From positions 1-12,507 of the forward strand of contig CAYPXN010000128.1 of NCBI GenBank assembly GCA_964414715.1: a stretch of 12,507 nt of DNA. The letters run 5' to 3'. Position 1 is the stretch's first letter; the number at the start of each line of letters is the position of its first letter. The stretch is from CAYPXN01 sp964414715 (lineage in GTDB: Bacteria > UBA10199 > JADFYH01). Position numbers and translations under genes: made by a program. Below the pieces are notes generated by a model. It saw only the letters and a list, made by a program, of their open reading frames with translations, ran no database searches and was not told where the DNA came from. This document shows, piece by piece, positions 1-6,572 of the stretch.

Positions 1-183
1 CACACCCACCTTGGGAATATTTGGAGGAATTTCCTCAAAAATTTTCTGGGCTTTTTCATAAGACAGATAACGAGGTGATTGGGGATAAAAATTAAAACCC
101 AAAAAATCCGCTCCCGCATCAATGGCCGCCAGAGTGTCTTCAAGATTGGTTAAACCGCAAATTTTCACTAAGGTTTCTGACAT
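1..183 (-). CDS. trpF: Phosphoribosylanthranilate isomerase, N-terminal part (cut by window edge)
   Basis: This is the first 61 codons of TrpF, which converts N-(5-phosphoribosyl)anthranilate to the CdRP precursor used by TrpC, by Amadori rearrangement in the cytoplasm. The translation starts MSETLVKICGLTNLEDTLAA, with the family hallmark KICGLT (catalytic Cys at residue 9), and continues with AIDAGADFLGFNF and SPRYLS, all typical of the first strands of the TrpF barrel. The frame is open to the left edge, so the rest of the gene lies outside. The ATG is preceded by an A/T-rich stretch with no convincing Shine-Dalgarno sequence. It lies 109 bp after trpC, and that gap is filled with hairpin repeats. 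Confidence 0.93.
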   Translation of the reverse strand, partial: MSETLVKICGLTNLEDTLAAIDAGADFLGFNFYPQSPRYLSYEKAQKIFEEIPPNIPKVGV

Positions 184-198
184 ATATAATTTTGTGTC

Positions 199-290
199 GT
201 CGCGAGCACTGCCCTTGTCGAAGGGCGCGGCGATCTCGTGAGTGCACTTGTAAGATTGCCACTCCGCCTTCGGCGGATCGCAAGACTCAC
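199..290. repeat. Two adjacent GC-rich hairpin repeats between trpC and trpF
   Basis: The trpC-trpF gap contains two imperfect palindromic units. The first (about 199-240) has the stem GCCCTT-gtcg-AAGGGC at 211-226 with outer CGAG/CTCG pairing. The second (about 250-290) has the stem TCCGCC-ttc-GGCGGA at 263-277, flanked by TTGCGA-like and GCAATC-like ends when read on the minus strand. This layout (TTGCGA, central GC hairpin, GCAATC) matches the general shape of REP-like dispersed repeats in many bacterial genomes. A related unit occurs at 4381-4420, and the TCCGCC/GGCGGA core recurs at 2208-2222. There is no T-run after the stems, so they are not typical intrinsic terminators. Confidence 0.7.
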
Positions 291-292
291 CT

Positions 293-1153
293 CTATGACC
301 CGCACATCTCCTTAAACTTCTTTTCCAAATCTTTCTCTTTCAAAAGATGTTCTCCAATTAAAAATGCTTTCGCTCCCGCCTTCTGCATACGCTCAATATC
401 TATCCTTGTTTTCAGACCCGATTCCGAAACCACCAAACGATCTGCAGGAATTTTCTGGATCAACTTTTCAGTAACAGCAAGATCTGTCACTAATGTTTTT
501 AAATTTCGATTATTAATACCAAGTAGGGGCAGGTCCCTGTGCCTGCCCTCCACAAATGGGCGGCCACGGGGAACCGCCCCTACATTCAAGCTCAAAGCAA
601 TCTGCAATTCTTCCTCATCATGCACTTCCACTAAGCTAGCCATTCCCAATTCACTAGCCAATCCACAAAAATCTTCCAATTTACTTTTTTCCAAAATCGC
701 CACAATTGCTAGAATACAATCTGATCCATGAGCTCTTGCTTCGTAAATCTGATACTCATCGATCATAAAATCTTTTCTTAAAATTGGGCGAAGACTTGAT
801 CTTCTTACCAGGTCCAAATCTTCCAAACTGCCCTGAAAATAGGGTTTGTCGGTAAGCACGGAAAGTGCCGCAGCACCCGCATCAACATATTCGCGAGCGA
901 TTTCATCAGGTTTATATACCGGACGTATCAATCCTCCAGAAGGGGAAGCTTTTTTTATTTCCGCAATAATGCGGGTTACTGGTAATTCTCCTTGATAAAA
1001 ACGAGGATCGACATGTTTTGCAAAATCAAGAGCGGCGGCAGTATCTTTTGCTTGCTGTTTTATTTCTTTCAGCGAAGAACGGAATTTGGAAGAAGACACT
1101 TCTTCTTCCTTGTCCCTCACTATTTTTCCCAGGATAGTATTTTGATAAGACAT
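293..1153 (-). CDS. trpC: Indole-3-glycerol-phosphate synthase with an in-frame inserted segment
   Basis: TrpC closes CdRP to indole-3-glycerol phosphate. The 286-residue protein keeps the expected (beta/alpha)8-barrel residues: AEIKKASPS with E65 and K67, LRKDF with K127, LVEVH with E176, GINNRN with N214, and VVSESG with E244/S245. Between ALSLN (ending at residue 190) and LGINNRN (from 211) are about 20 residues encoded by a palindromic DNA element (523-583). Usual TrpC proteins have about five residues between this helix and the GINN motif, so the net insertion is near 17 residues. It falls before strand 6, on the side of the barrel away from the active site, so activity may survive. The ATG follows the trpD stop by one base, implying translational coupling. 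The stop is TAG. Confidence 0.96.
   Translation of the reverse strand: MSYQNTILGKIVRDKEEEVSSSKFRSSLKEIKQQAKDTAAALDFAKHVDPRFYQGELPVTRIIAEIKKASPSGGLIRPVYKPDEIAREYVDAGAAALSVLTDKPYFQGSLEDLDLVRRSSLRPILRKDFMIDEYQIYEARAHGSDCILAIVAILEKSKLEDFCGLASELGMASLVEVHDEEELQIALSLNVGAVPRGRPFVEGRHRDLPLLGINNRNLKTLVTDLAVTEKLIQKIPADRLVVSESGLKTRIDIERMQKAGAKAFLIGEHLLKEKDLEKKFKEMCGS
523..583. repeat. 61-bp composite palindromic element inside trpC
   Basis: The element is bounded by the inverted ends GTAGGGGC (523-530) and GCCCCTAC (576-583). Inside are two sub-hairpins: GGGCAGG (526-532) with CCTGCCC (542-548), and GGGCGG (558-563) with CCGCCC (574-579), separated by a short A/T-containing linker (549-557). It is much more GC-rich than the surrounding trpC sequence. 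It is read in frame by trpC as residues 191-210 (VGAVPRGRPF then VEGRHRDLPL). GTAGGGGC-bounded palindromes of this kind are, to my recollection, seen as dispersed intergenic repeats in several bacterial phyla. The position within a conserved gene suggests an element insertion, comparable in principle to Rickettsia palindromic elements. Confidence 0.85.
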
Positions 1154-1154
1154 C

Positions 1155-2183
1155 TCAACTCACCACCACTTCTTCTTTGGATGTCAAATGACGGAGATCT
1201 TCCAGCACCTTGAGCGCCTTGCCGGAACGGATTGCCTCTTCGGCTTTATCAATACCCAATTCAAGCTCTCTTACCAAATCACTCACATATAAAATTGCTG
1301 CCGCATTTAAAAGTACCACATCACGTCGAGGACCTTTTTCACCTTTTATAATGCCTTCAATAATCTGGGCATTCACCTTTGCATCCCCTCCCAACAAATC
1401 CTTTTTTGTGCAGGTCTTCAAACCCAACTTATCCGGATAGATTTGATAATGACTCAACTTTCCGGCATTCAACTCACAAACTTCTGTATAAGTGGTGAGA
1501 CTCATTTCATCCAAACCATCCTGACTGCGAACCACGAGCGCTTTCTGACAACCCAACTTCAGCAATACTTCTCCCATCAAATCAATGTAAGCCTCATCCC
1601 ATACTCCCATGAGTTGTCTTTTCACCTGAGCAGGATTTGCCAAAGGACCCACCAAATTAAATACCGTTCGAATACCCAACTCTTTACGAACGCTAGCTAC
1701 ATATTTCATGGACGGATGATAAAGAGGCGCAAACAAAAAAGCGAAACCTGTGTGTTGCAAACACTTTTCGGTGGCCTGGGGACTAATTTCAATGCGAACA
1801 CCCAAGGCTTCCAATACATCCGCACTGCCCGCTTGGGAAGATACCGAGCGATTCCCATGTTTGGCCACCTTTGCACCGGCAGCGGCTGCAACCAGGGCTG
1901 CAGCCGTGGAAATATTGAAGGTGTTGGAATGATCTCCACCGGTTCCGCAGGAGTCGACCAAATTCGAAATTTTCGTTTCAAAAGGAACGGCTGCCTTTCT
2001 CAAAGCCAAACTCGCTGCAGCCAATTCTGCTGCATTTTCCCCCTTCATCCTCAATGCAACCAAAAATGCCGCCATCAAAGAAGGGGGAACCTGCCCCGAG
2101 AGTATATGTTGAAAACAGGACTGTATTTCCTGGGCATCCAGGGATTTTTTTTCCAATAATTTTTTTAAAACGCTCTGAAACAT
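1155..2183 (-). CDS. trpD: Anthranilate phosphoribosyltransferase
   Basis: TrpD joins PRPP to anthranilate, the second step of the tryptophan branch. Numbering from the chosen start (342 residues, normal for the family): DSCGTGGD with the PRPP-binding GTGGD at 80-84, KHGNRSVSS at 108-116, RKELGIRTVFNLVGPLANP at 166-184, and the Mg-binding DGLDE at 222-226. The open frame extends upstream to an ATG at 2252, but those extra 23 residues are Gly/Arg-rich and encoded by hairpin repeats (2208-2250), so the ATG at 2183 (MFQSVLKKLLEKKSL), matching typical TrpD N-termini, is preferred. The Shine-Dalgarno signal there is weak (GATGGG about six bases upstream). TrpD is separate from TrpG here, not fused as in enteric bacteria. 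Confidence 0.95.
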   Translation of the reverse strand: MFQSVLKKLLEKKSLDAQEIQSCFQHILSGQVPPSLMAAFLVALRMKGENAAELAAASLALRKAAVPFETKISNLVDSCGTGGDHSNTFNISTAAALVAAAAGAKVAKHGNRSVSSQAGSADVLEALGVRIEISPQATEKCLQHTGFAFLFAPLYHPSMKYVASVRKELGIRTVFNLVGPLANPAQVKRQLMGVWDEAYIDLMGEVLLKLGCQKALVVRSQDGLDEMSLTTYTEVCELNAGKLSHYQIYPDKLGLKTCTKKDLLGGDAKVNAQIIEGIIKGEKGPRRDVVLLNAAAILYVSDLVRELELGIDKAEEAIRSGKALKVLEDLRHLTSKEEVVVS

Positions 2184-2207
2184 TTTTTTCCCATCATAAC
2201 TCCCCCG

Positions 2208-2250
2208 TCCGCCTACGGCGGATCCGCCCCCTCTTATCTTAAGAGAGGGC
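2208..2250. repeat. Tandem hairpins between trpG and trpD
   Basis: Two stems fill most of the 81-bp gap between the trpG stop and the chosen trpD start: TCCGCC-tac-GGCGGA (2208-2222), followed by GCCCCCTCTT (2226-2235) pairing with AAGAGAGGGC (2241-2250) with one mismatch. The first stem is nearly the same as the TCCGCC-ttc-GGCGGA stem at 263-277, and both are followed by ATC, so they look like copies of one dispersed repeat. Neither stem has a following T-run on the minus strand, so termination inside the operon is not indicated. They could affect mRNA stability or trpD translation. Confidence 0.65.
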
Positions 2251-2264
2251 AATAGGGCAAAAAC

Positions 2265-2828
2265 CTATAATAGCAAAAAATTTTTCAACAACTTCTTGCC
2301 TTCTATTGTCAAAATCGATTCGGGGTGAAACTGCACGCCTTCAATCTTGAATTCCTTGTGCCGAACTCCCATAATTTCCCCTTCTTCCGTCCATGCTGTT
2401 TTTTCCAAACAATCTGGCATGGAAGAAGGCTCGATCACCAACGAATGATAGCGAGTCGCTTCAAAAGGATTCGAAAGGTTTTTGAAAATCGTTTTTCCAT
2501 CATGATAAATCTTGGAAATTTTTCCGTGCATAATGCGCGGAGCTCGCACCACTTTACCCCCAAAAGCCTGACCAATAGATTGATGTCCCAGACAAACTCC
2601 CAAAATGGGATACTTACCCGCAAACTCACGAATCAAATCGAGGGAAACACCGGCTTCATTGGGGGTACAAGGTCCGGGAGAAATCACAATGCGATCCGGA
2701 CCCAGGGAATTAATTTGAGGCAAAGTAATTTGATCATTACGAAATACGCGAACATCTTCACCCAACTCGGTCAAATATTGAACAAGGTTGTAAGTAAAAG
2801 AATCATAGTTGTCGATCATGAGTAACAT
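2265..2828 (-). CDS. trpG: Anthranilate synthase component II (glutamine amidotransferase)
   Basis: TrpG releases ammonia from glutamine and passes it to TrpE. The 187-residue protein is a class I amidotransferase: MLLMIDNYDSFTYNL at the N-terminus, ISPGPCTP for the oxyanion strand, nucleophile C79 in GVCLGHQ, and H168 and E170 in VQFHPES. The start at 2828 is chosen because its ATG shares an A with the trpE TAA stop (TAATG) and has AAGGA about ten bases upstream; the alternative ATG at 2846 would add six residues inside trpE. The coupling favours equal amounts of the two subunits. The protein could also serve 4-aminodeoxychorismate synthase, since PabA and TrpG are sometimes shared, but no pabB is visible here. 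Confidence 0.95.
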   Translation of the reverse strand: MLLMIDNYDSFTYNLVQYLTELGEDVRVFRNDQITLPQINSLGPDRIVISPGPCTPNEAGVSLDLIREFAGKYPILGVCLGHQSIGQAFGGKVVRAPRIMHGKISKIYHDGKTIFKNLSNPFEATRYHSLVIEPSSMPDCLEKTAWTEEGEIMGVRHKEFKIEGVQFHPESILTIEGKKLLKNFLLL

Positions 2829-4315
2829 TATACTTTTCCTTCGCAAACAAGTCGTACCGCTTCCATCACTGCACGGGCCTTATTATGACATTCTTTATAT
2901 TCTAGCTCTGGAAGTGAATCGTAGACAATCCCTCCTCCTGCCTGAACATAAAGATTTTGAGAGTTCATCGCAATAGAGCGGATGGTAATGGCCATGTCCG
3001 AATTTCCCGCAAAGTCAATGTAACCGACACAGCCTCCATAAAAACCACGCTTCACAGGTTCCAGGTCTTCAATAATTTCCATGGCTCGAATCTTGGGTGC
3101 TCCGCTCAAAGTTCCCGCAGGAAATGACGCTGAAATCACATCAAAGGCATCTTTGTCAGAACTTAATTTTCCTTCCACATTTGAAACCAAATGCATGACG
3201 TGAGAATATTTTTCAACGGTCATCAGTTCGGTCACCTTCACAGAGCCCGCTTCACAGACACGTCCCACATCGTTTCTGCCTAAATCGACAAGCATGATAT
3301 GTTCTGCGCGCTCCTTGGGATCTGCCAACATTTCCTTTTCCATGGCTTGATCTTCTTCTTCGCTTCTTCCACGACGGCGTGTGCCTGCAATGGGACGAAG
3401 GGTTACTTTTCCATTTTCCAAACGGACCATCACTTCGGGAGAAGAACCCACCAGAGAATATTTTCCCATTTTCAAACAAAACAAATAGGGAGAAGGATTC
3501 AAGCGACGCAATGCTCGGTAAACACTGACTGGATCCAGCTTTGCCTGAGCTTTCCACTGTATTCCCAAAACCACCTGAAAAATATCTCCCGCTTTAATAA
3601 ATTCTTGCGCCTTTAAAATCATGTCACGATGTTGCGTTTCTGACAAAGAAGCCTTCCAGGAAATATTTTTACCCGTCTTTTTCTTTACAGACAGTGATGA
3701 AAGAGGTTTCTGAAATTGCTTGGCCAAAGAATTTAAATCTTTCAGTGCCTTTTCATAAGCTTTACGAGGGCTCTGCTTTCCATCGAGATAGGCATTCACC
3801 ACCGCGTAGGAAACATGTCGCAAGTTATCAAAGATAAGCATCTGATCATAAAGACCAAAAAAACAATCCGGAAAATCCATGGAAGGATGCTTCAAGTCTT
3901 TGATGTTTTCAAAGTAACGAATGCAATCGTAACCCAAATAGCCCACTGCCCCTCCGCAAAGACGTGGCAACTGGGAATCTGGAACCCATTTAAAAACAGA
4001 CATCGCCGCTTTCAACTTTTCCAGAGGAGAACCATTTCCTGTTTCAGGTTTGAGGTATTTTTTTTCACGATGGGCTAAGGACCAGCTTTGTCCTTTTGCC
4101 TGCAAAATAAAACGAGGATGAACTCCCACAAAACTATAACGCCCCCACCTGGCTCCACCCTCCATACTTTCCAGCAAAAAAGAGTATGGCAACTTGGCCA
4201 CTTTCAACAAAGCCGCCACGGGCGTTTCAAGGTCGGTGTTCAATTCCTGAGATAAAGGAATCAAATTACCTTGAGAAACTAACTGCTTAAATTCTTTAAA
4301 AGAAATTGGAGACAT
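2828..4315 (-). CDS. trpE: Anthranilate synthase component I
   Basis: TrpE turns chorismate into anthranilate, committing carbon to tryptophan. The 495-residue protein has the N-terminal regulatory region with LLES at 47-50, the tryptophan feedback-site motif, followed by GGARWGRYSFVG. The chorismate-binding domain holds PIAGTRRRG (308-316), ERAEHIMLVDLGRNDVGR (335-352), MHL around H375, GTLSGAPK (401-408), and GGGIVYDS (460-467) with nearby Glu residues. PIAGT rather than PIKGT argues for anthranilate synthase and against PabB. It is the first trp gene of the operon, 138 bp after the upstream cysteine-rich gene. The ribosome site is weak (TGGA before the ATG). No Trp-rich leader frame was found upstream, so control through LLES feedback is the only regulation directly supported. 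Confidence 0.97.
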   Translation of the reverse strand: MSPISFKEFKQLVSQGNLIPLSQELNTDLETPVAALLKVAKLPYSFLLESMEGGARWGRYSFVGVHPRFILQAKGQSWSLAHREKKYLKPETGNGSPLEKLKAAMSVFKWVPDSQLPRLCGGAVGYLGYDCIRYFENIKDLKHPSMDFPDCFFGLYDQMLIFDNLRHVSYAVVNAYLDGKQSPRKAYEKALKDLNSLAKQFQKPLSSLSVKKKTGKNISWKASLSETQHRDMILKAQEFIKAGDIFQVVLGIQWKAQAKLDPVSVYRALRRLNPSPYLFCLKMGKYSLVGSSPEVMVRLENGKVTLRPIAGTRRRGRSEEEDQAMEKEMLADPKERAEHIMLVDLGRNDVGRVCEAGSVKVTELMTVEKYSHVMHLVSNVEGKLSSDKDAFDVISASFPAGTLSGAPKIRAMEIIEDLEPVKRGFYGGCVGYIDFAGNSDMAITIRSIAMNSQNLYVQAGGGIVYDSLPELEYKECHNKARAVMEAVRLVCEGKV

Positions 4316-4357
4316 TTTTCCAGATTAGCAGATTCGAAGCGGATTACAAAGGATTTC

Positions 4358-4384
4358 ATTATCTTAAGAAAACCCTTATGTCAT
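4358..4384 (-). promoter_or_regulatory. Possible trpE promoter
   Basis: On the minus strand, ATGACA (4379-4384, 5 of 6 to the -35 consensus) and GATAAT (4358-4363, 5 of 6 to the -10 consensus) are separated by 15 bp, about 40 bp before the trpE start. The spacing is short, which lowers confidence. The -35 match lies at the end of the REP-like repeat at 4381-4420, so the repeat may supply part of the promoter. Confidence 0.3.
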
Positions 4385-4420
4385 TGCGAGCCCGAAGGGC
4401 GTAGAAATCCCGCAAGTGGA
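4381..4420. repeat. REP-like hairpin repeat upstream of trpE
   Basis: The plus-strand unit starts TCATTGCGAG, has the stem GCCC-gaa-GGGC at 4390-4400, and ends near AGAAATCCCGCAAG. It follows the common layout of a TTGCGA side, central GC hairpin and AATCC side, and resembles the units between trpC and trpF. It sits in the 138-bp gap between the cysteine-rich gene and trpE. There is no T-run, so it is not a standard terminator for the upstream gene. Confidence 0.6.
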
Positions 4421-4453
4421 CCCTTTGAGGTGTATGTGACAGATAAAAATTTT

Positions 4454-4819
4454 TCATCCTGAAATTTGGGAAATAAAATCACAACCCGGCAGGGTGGAAG
4501 CTTTTTTCAAAGTATCGCAAGTGGAGTTCTGAACACTTTTCACACACTGATCCAATTGATCTGCAGACACCGACACTTTTTTATCTACGGGCAGGGCTTT
4601 ATAGTTTTGAATGAATGCATCATTCATTTGTCCCACACAATCATTCATGGGAATTTTCTGTTTTGAGCATTGCTCCATCTTGCCACAAAAAGCCTTGGAT
4701 ACCTTGTTTGCCACATCATTAAAAGACGGGGTCTGCGGAGTAGCAGCAGGTTTCGATTCTGCAGCCCATACAAGTCCTGGAATCAAAATCAAAGAACTGA
4801 TGACTAAAATTTTTTTCAT
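4454..4819 (-). CDS. Small secreted protein with six cysteines, function unknown
   Basis: This 121-residue protein is not assigned to a named family. It starts with a clear signal peptide: MKK, a hydrophobic core (ILVISSLILIPGLV), and a likely cleavage site WAA-ES around residue 20. No lipobox cysteine is seen. The mature part begins with a Pro/Ala/Thr linker and then has six cysteines at 45, 51, 61, 92, 101 and 113, an even number suggesting up to three disulfides in a helical periplasmic or secreted domain. The start overlaps the stop of the ROK kinase gene in an ATGA arrangement, so the two are probably co-translated. The pattern loosely recalls small Cys-containing helical proteins of myxobacteria, but this is only an impression. 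Confidence 0.8.
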   Translation of the reverse strand: MKKILVISSLILIPGLVWAAESKPAATPQTPSFNDVANKVSKAFCGKMEQCSKQKIPMNDCVGQMNDAFIQNYKALPVDKKVSVSADQLDQCVKSVQNSTCDTLKKASTLPGCDFISQISG

Positions 4820-5736
4820 AACTCGGTCTCCTCATTTCTTTCAAAAACCATTTTTGCAGCGCCCATCACACCCGCATCGTTGCCCAATTTTGCTTTATGA
4901 ACCCTGATTCTTTCAGCAACTGTTGGATAGGTATGTTTCTGAATTCCCCGACTGATTCCTTTCGAAAACATTTCCCAAGCACCCAACAGACCTCCTCCCA
5001 AAAAGATATTTTCTATATCCAAAACATTTACCAAACTGGCAATTCCGGCTCCCAAATTTTCACCCAGGGTTTCAAAAATTTTGCGACTTTTTTTATCTCC
5101 CTTCCGAGCTTTTTCAAAGAGTTTTTTCGGCTGATAAGGACTCATCTTTTGTAAAGCTGTCGCCGAGGCATACAATTCCAAACAACCTTGCCCTCCGCAG
5201 GCGCAAAAATAACCTTTTTTATTGAGAATAAGGTGGCCAATTTCACCACCAAATCCGGAATCTCCCCGAAATACTTCGCGATGAATCACAATGCCTCCCC
5301 CTATTCCCGTCCCCAAAGTGAGCAAAACAAAATTGTCGAGGTTTTGGGCAGCACCCAGCCAAGCTTCTCCCCGGGCTGCCATATTTGCATCGTTATCCAC
5401 TTGAACCGGCATTTTCAAGGCAGCAGACAACTCTTGCAAGACGGGATAATCCACCCAGGCCGGAAAATGAGGCGAGCGAAACACCACTCCTTCACGCGAA
5501 ACAATGCCCGGAATTCCAAAACCAAAACCTAAAATTGTAAAATGATGAAGAGCCGCCCACTTTTGAACCTGAGCAGACAACTGAATAATATTTTTGAGAA
5601 TTACCTGCTGACTTTGATCAGACTTGCTGGACCGCTTGAAACGACGGAGAATTTTTCCCTCTTCGTCTACCAGGGCACATTTAATGTCCGTGCCTCCGAC
5701 ATCCACTCCGACTGCAATTCTTTTCTTCATTTTCAT
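4816..5736 (-). CDS. ROK-family sugar kinase (glucokinase-like)
   Basis: This is a ROK-family kinase without the N-terminal DNA-binding domain of ROK repressors, so an ATP-dependent hexose or N-acetylhexosamine kinase is likely. From the chosen start (306 residues): the phosphate-binding loop VDVGGTDIK near residues 11-19, catalytic-base region VDNDAN with D116, LGTGIGGGI at 141-149, EIGH with H168, the zinc motif CACGGQGC with C178/C180/C185 followed by LE, and a C-terminal FLGGGL. The frame opens at 5766, but the ATG at 5736 begins close to the VGVDVGG motif and lies 4 bp after the YIP1 gene stop; an ATG at 5730 is also possible. Exact sugar specificity cannot be read from sequence. The stop overlaps the next gene (ATGA). 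Confidence 0.93.
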   Translation of the reverse strand: MKMKKRIAVGVDVGGTDIKCALVDEEGKILRRFKRSSKSDQSQQVILKNIIQLSAQVQKWAALHHFTILGFGFGIPGIVSREGVVFRSPHFPAWVDYPVLQELSAALKMPVQVDNDANMAARGEAWLGAAQNLDNFVLLTLGTGIGGGIVIHREVFRGDSGFGGEIGHLILNKKGYFCACGGQGCLELYASATALQKMSPYQPKKLFEKARKGDKKSRKIFETLGENLGAGIASLVNVLDIENIFLGGGLLGAWEMFSKGISRGIQKHTYPTVAERIRVHKAKLGNDAGVMGAAKMVFERNEETEL

Positions 5737-5740
5737 AATA

Positions 5741-6403
5741 TTAATGATGAGCCATAGATGCAGCAAACATAATGATCAACATCGCTACCACTCCAATGAC
5801 AAACATGGTCAATCCACAAATGAGAACAAGAGGAAGCAAGGCTGCTCCCAAAGCTTGGGCCGTACTCGCTGCTTGTAACTTTTTATATCCGATGACTAAA
5901 ATGGTGTAATGCCAAACCAGAGTCGCTATGGATCCGAATATTGGAATAATTTGCAAAATTTGAGGACCTTGTGAATAAGCGTAGGCACGAAAGGTCGTTT
6001 CAAATCCCTTTCTGCCACTTCCAAACATCATCAAAAAAAGATGATTAATCCCCGAAAACACAAAAAGACTCACAATACTAGAAACAGGAGACGCAATCAC
6101 AATTCCTACGCCGACCATAATGGAAAAACCAGTCCCCATCATCGCCTCTTTGACAGGCAAATGTGCTGCATATTGTATGAGAGTTCCCAAACCCTGAAAA
6201 AAAATCTGGTAGAGTGTTGAGAAAATCACTCCCAAACTCATGCAAATCATTCCATAAACAAGGGGCTTTCCATAACCTCCCACACTGGGCACAGCTTCAA
6301 AAAAACGACTGGGCTCCAGCATCGAAAGTTTCAAAGTTTCCCAAAATGTCCTAAAAAAACCTATTTGTTCTTTTTGTTCCCAATGGATGAGAGTTTGGTT
6401 CAT
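5741..6403 (-). CDS. YIP1-domain multi-pass membrane protein
   Basis: This 220-residue protein matches the general layout of bacterial Yip1-domain proteins: a cytoplasmic N-terminus with LEPSRFFEAVP, then about five hydrophobic segments (roughly 48-70, 90-105, 107-128, 147-172 and 184-215). The piece TFRAYAYSQGPQILQIIPIFGSIATLVW, with Arg, Tyr and Ser-Gln before an IPIFG membrane segment, and the following GYKKLQ are typical of the family. The biochemical role of bacterial members is not established; eukaryotic relatives work in membrane traffic. It is the first gene of an apparent unit with the ROK kinase (4-bp gap) and the cysteine-rich protein. No good Shine-Dalgarno sequence precedes the ATG. 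Confidence 0.85.
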   Translation of the reverse strand: MNQTLIHWEQKEQIGFFRTFWETLKLSMLEPSRFFEAVPSVGGYGKPLVYGMICMSLGVIFSTLYQIFFQGLGTLIQYAAHLPVKEAMMGTGFSIMVGVGIVIASPVSSIVSLFVFSGINHLFLMMFGSGRKGFETTFRAYAYSQGPQILQIIPIFGSIATLVWHYTILVIGYKKLQAASTAQALGAALLPLVLICGLTMFVIGVVAMLIIMFAASMAHH

Positions 6404-6412
6404 GGTTGAAAG

Positions 6413-6442
6413 ATTCTAACTAAAAAGATAGCCTGCTCACAA
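6413..6442 (-). promoter_or_regulatory. Possible promoter of the YIP1-ROK-Cys unit
   Basis: On the minus strand, TTGTGA (6437-6442) and TAGAAT (6413-6418, 5 of 6 to the -10 consensus) are 18 bp apart. The -10 lies only nine bases before the ATG at 6403, so transcription from it would give an almost leaderless mRNA, consistent with the missing Shine-Dalgarno sequence. The 169-bp divergent gap toward rsmE is otherwise A/T-rich, with no further clear signal. Confidence 0.3.
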
Positions 6443-6572
6443 TTTAAAAAGAGACTTAAATAATTTTTTCAAAACTTCAAGACGCTACCCCTATAAACAA
6501 ACGCTTCTCTTTCTAAAAGAAACCGCCTTAAAGTTTTTCAAAATTCATTTAAATCTCTTTAAAAAAACAACT

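Noticed and set aside
523..583. CRISPR repeat or terminator interpretation of the trpC palindrome
   Set aside because: There is a single copy, no spacers and no T-run, and it is translated in frame.
192..731. A 179-residue plus-strand open frame over trpC
   Set aside because: It is antisense to the conserved trpC, and its Cys/Arg-rich start comes from the hairpin repeats; no family features.
1443..2159. A 238-residue plus-strand open frame over trpD
   Set aside because: It is the antisense shadow of trpD, whose motifs (GTGGD, KHGNRS, DGLDE) are intact on the minus strand.
2828..4315. Aminodeoxychorismate synthase (PabB) as the identity of this gene
   Set aside because: The motif is PIAGT, not PIKGT, and it is followed by trpG, trpD, trpC and trpF.
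4390..4400. Terminator of the cysteine-rich gene
   Set aside because: The short GCCC/GGGC stem has no following T-run on the minus strand.
4816..5736. ROK-family transcriptional repressor
   Set aside because: There is no N-terminal helix-turn-helix domain; the protein begins directly at the kinase phosphate-binding loop.
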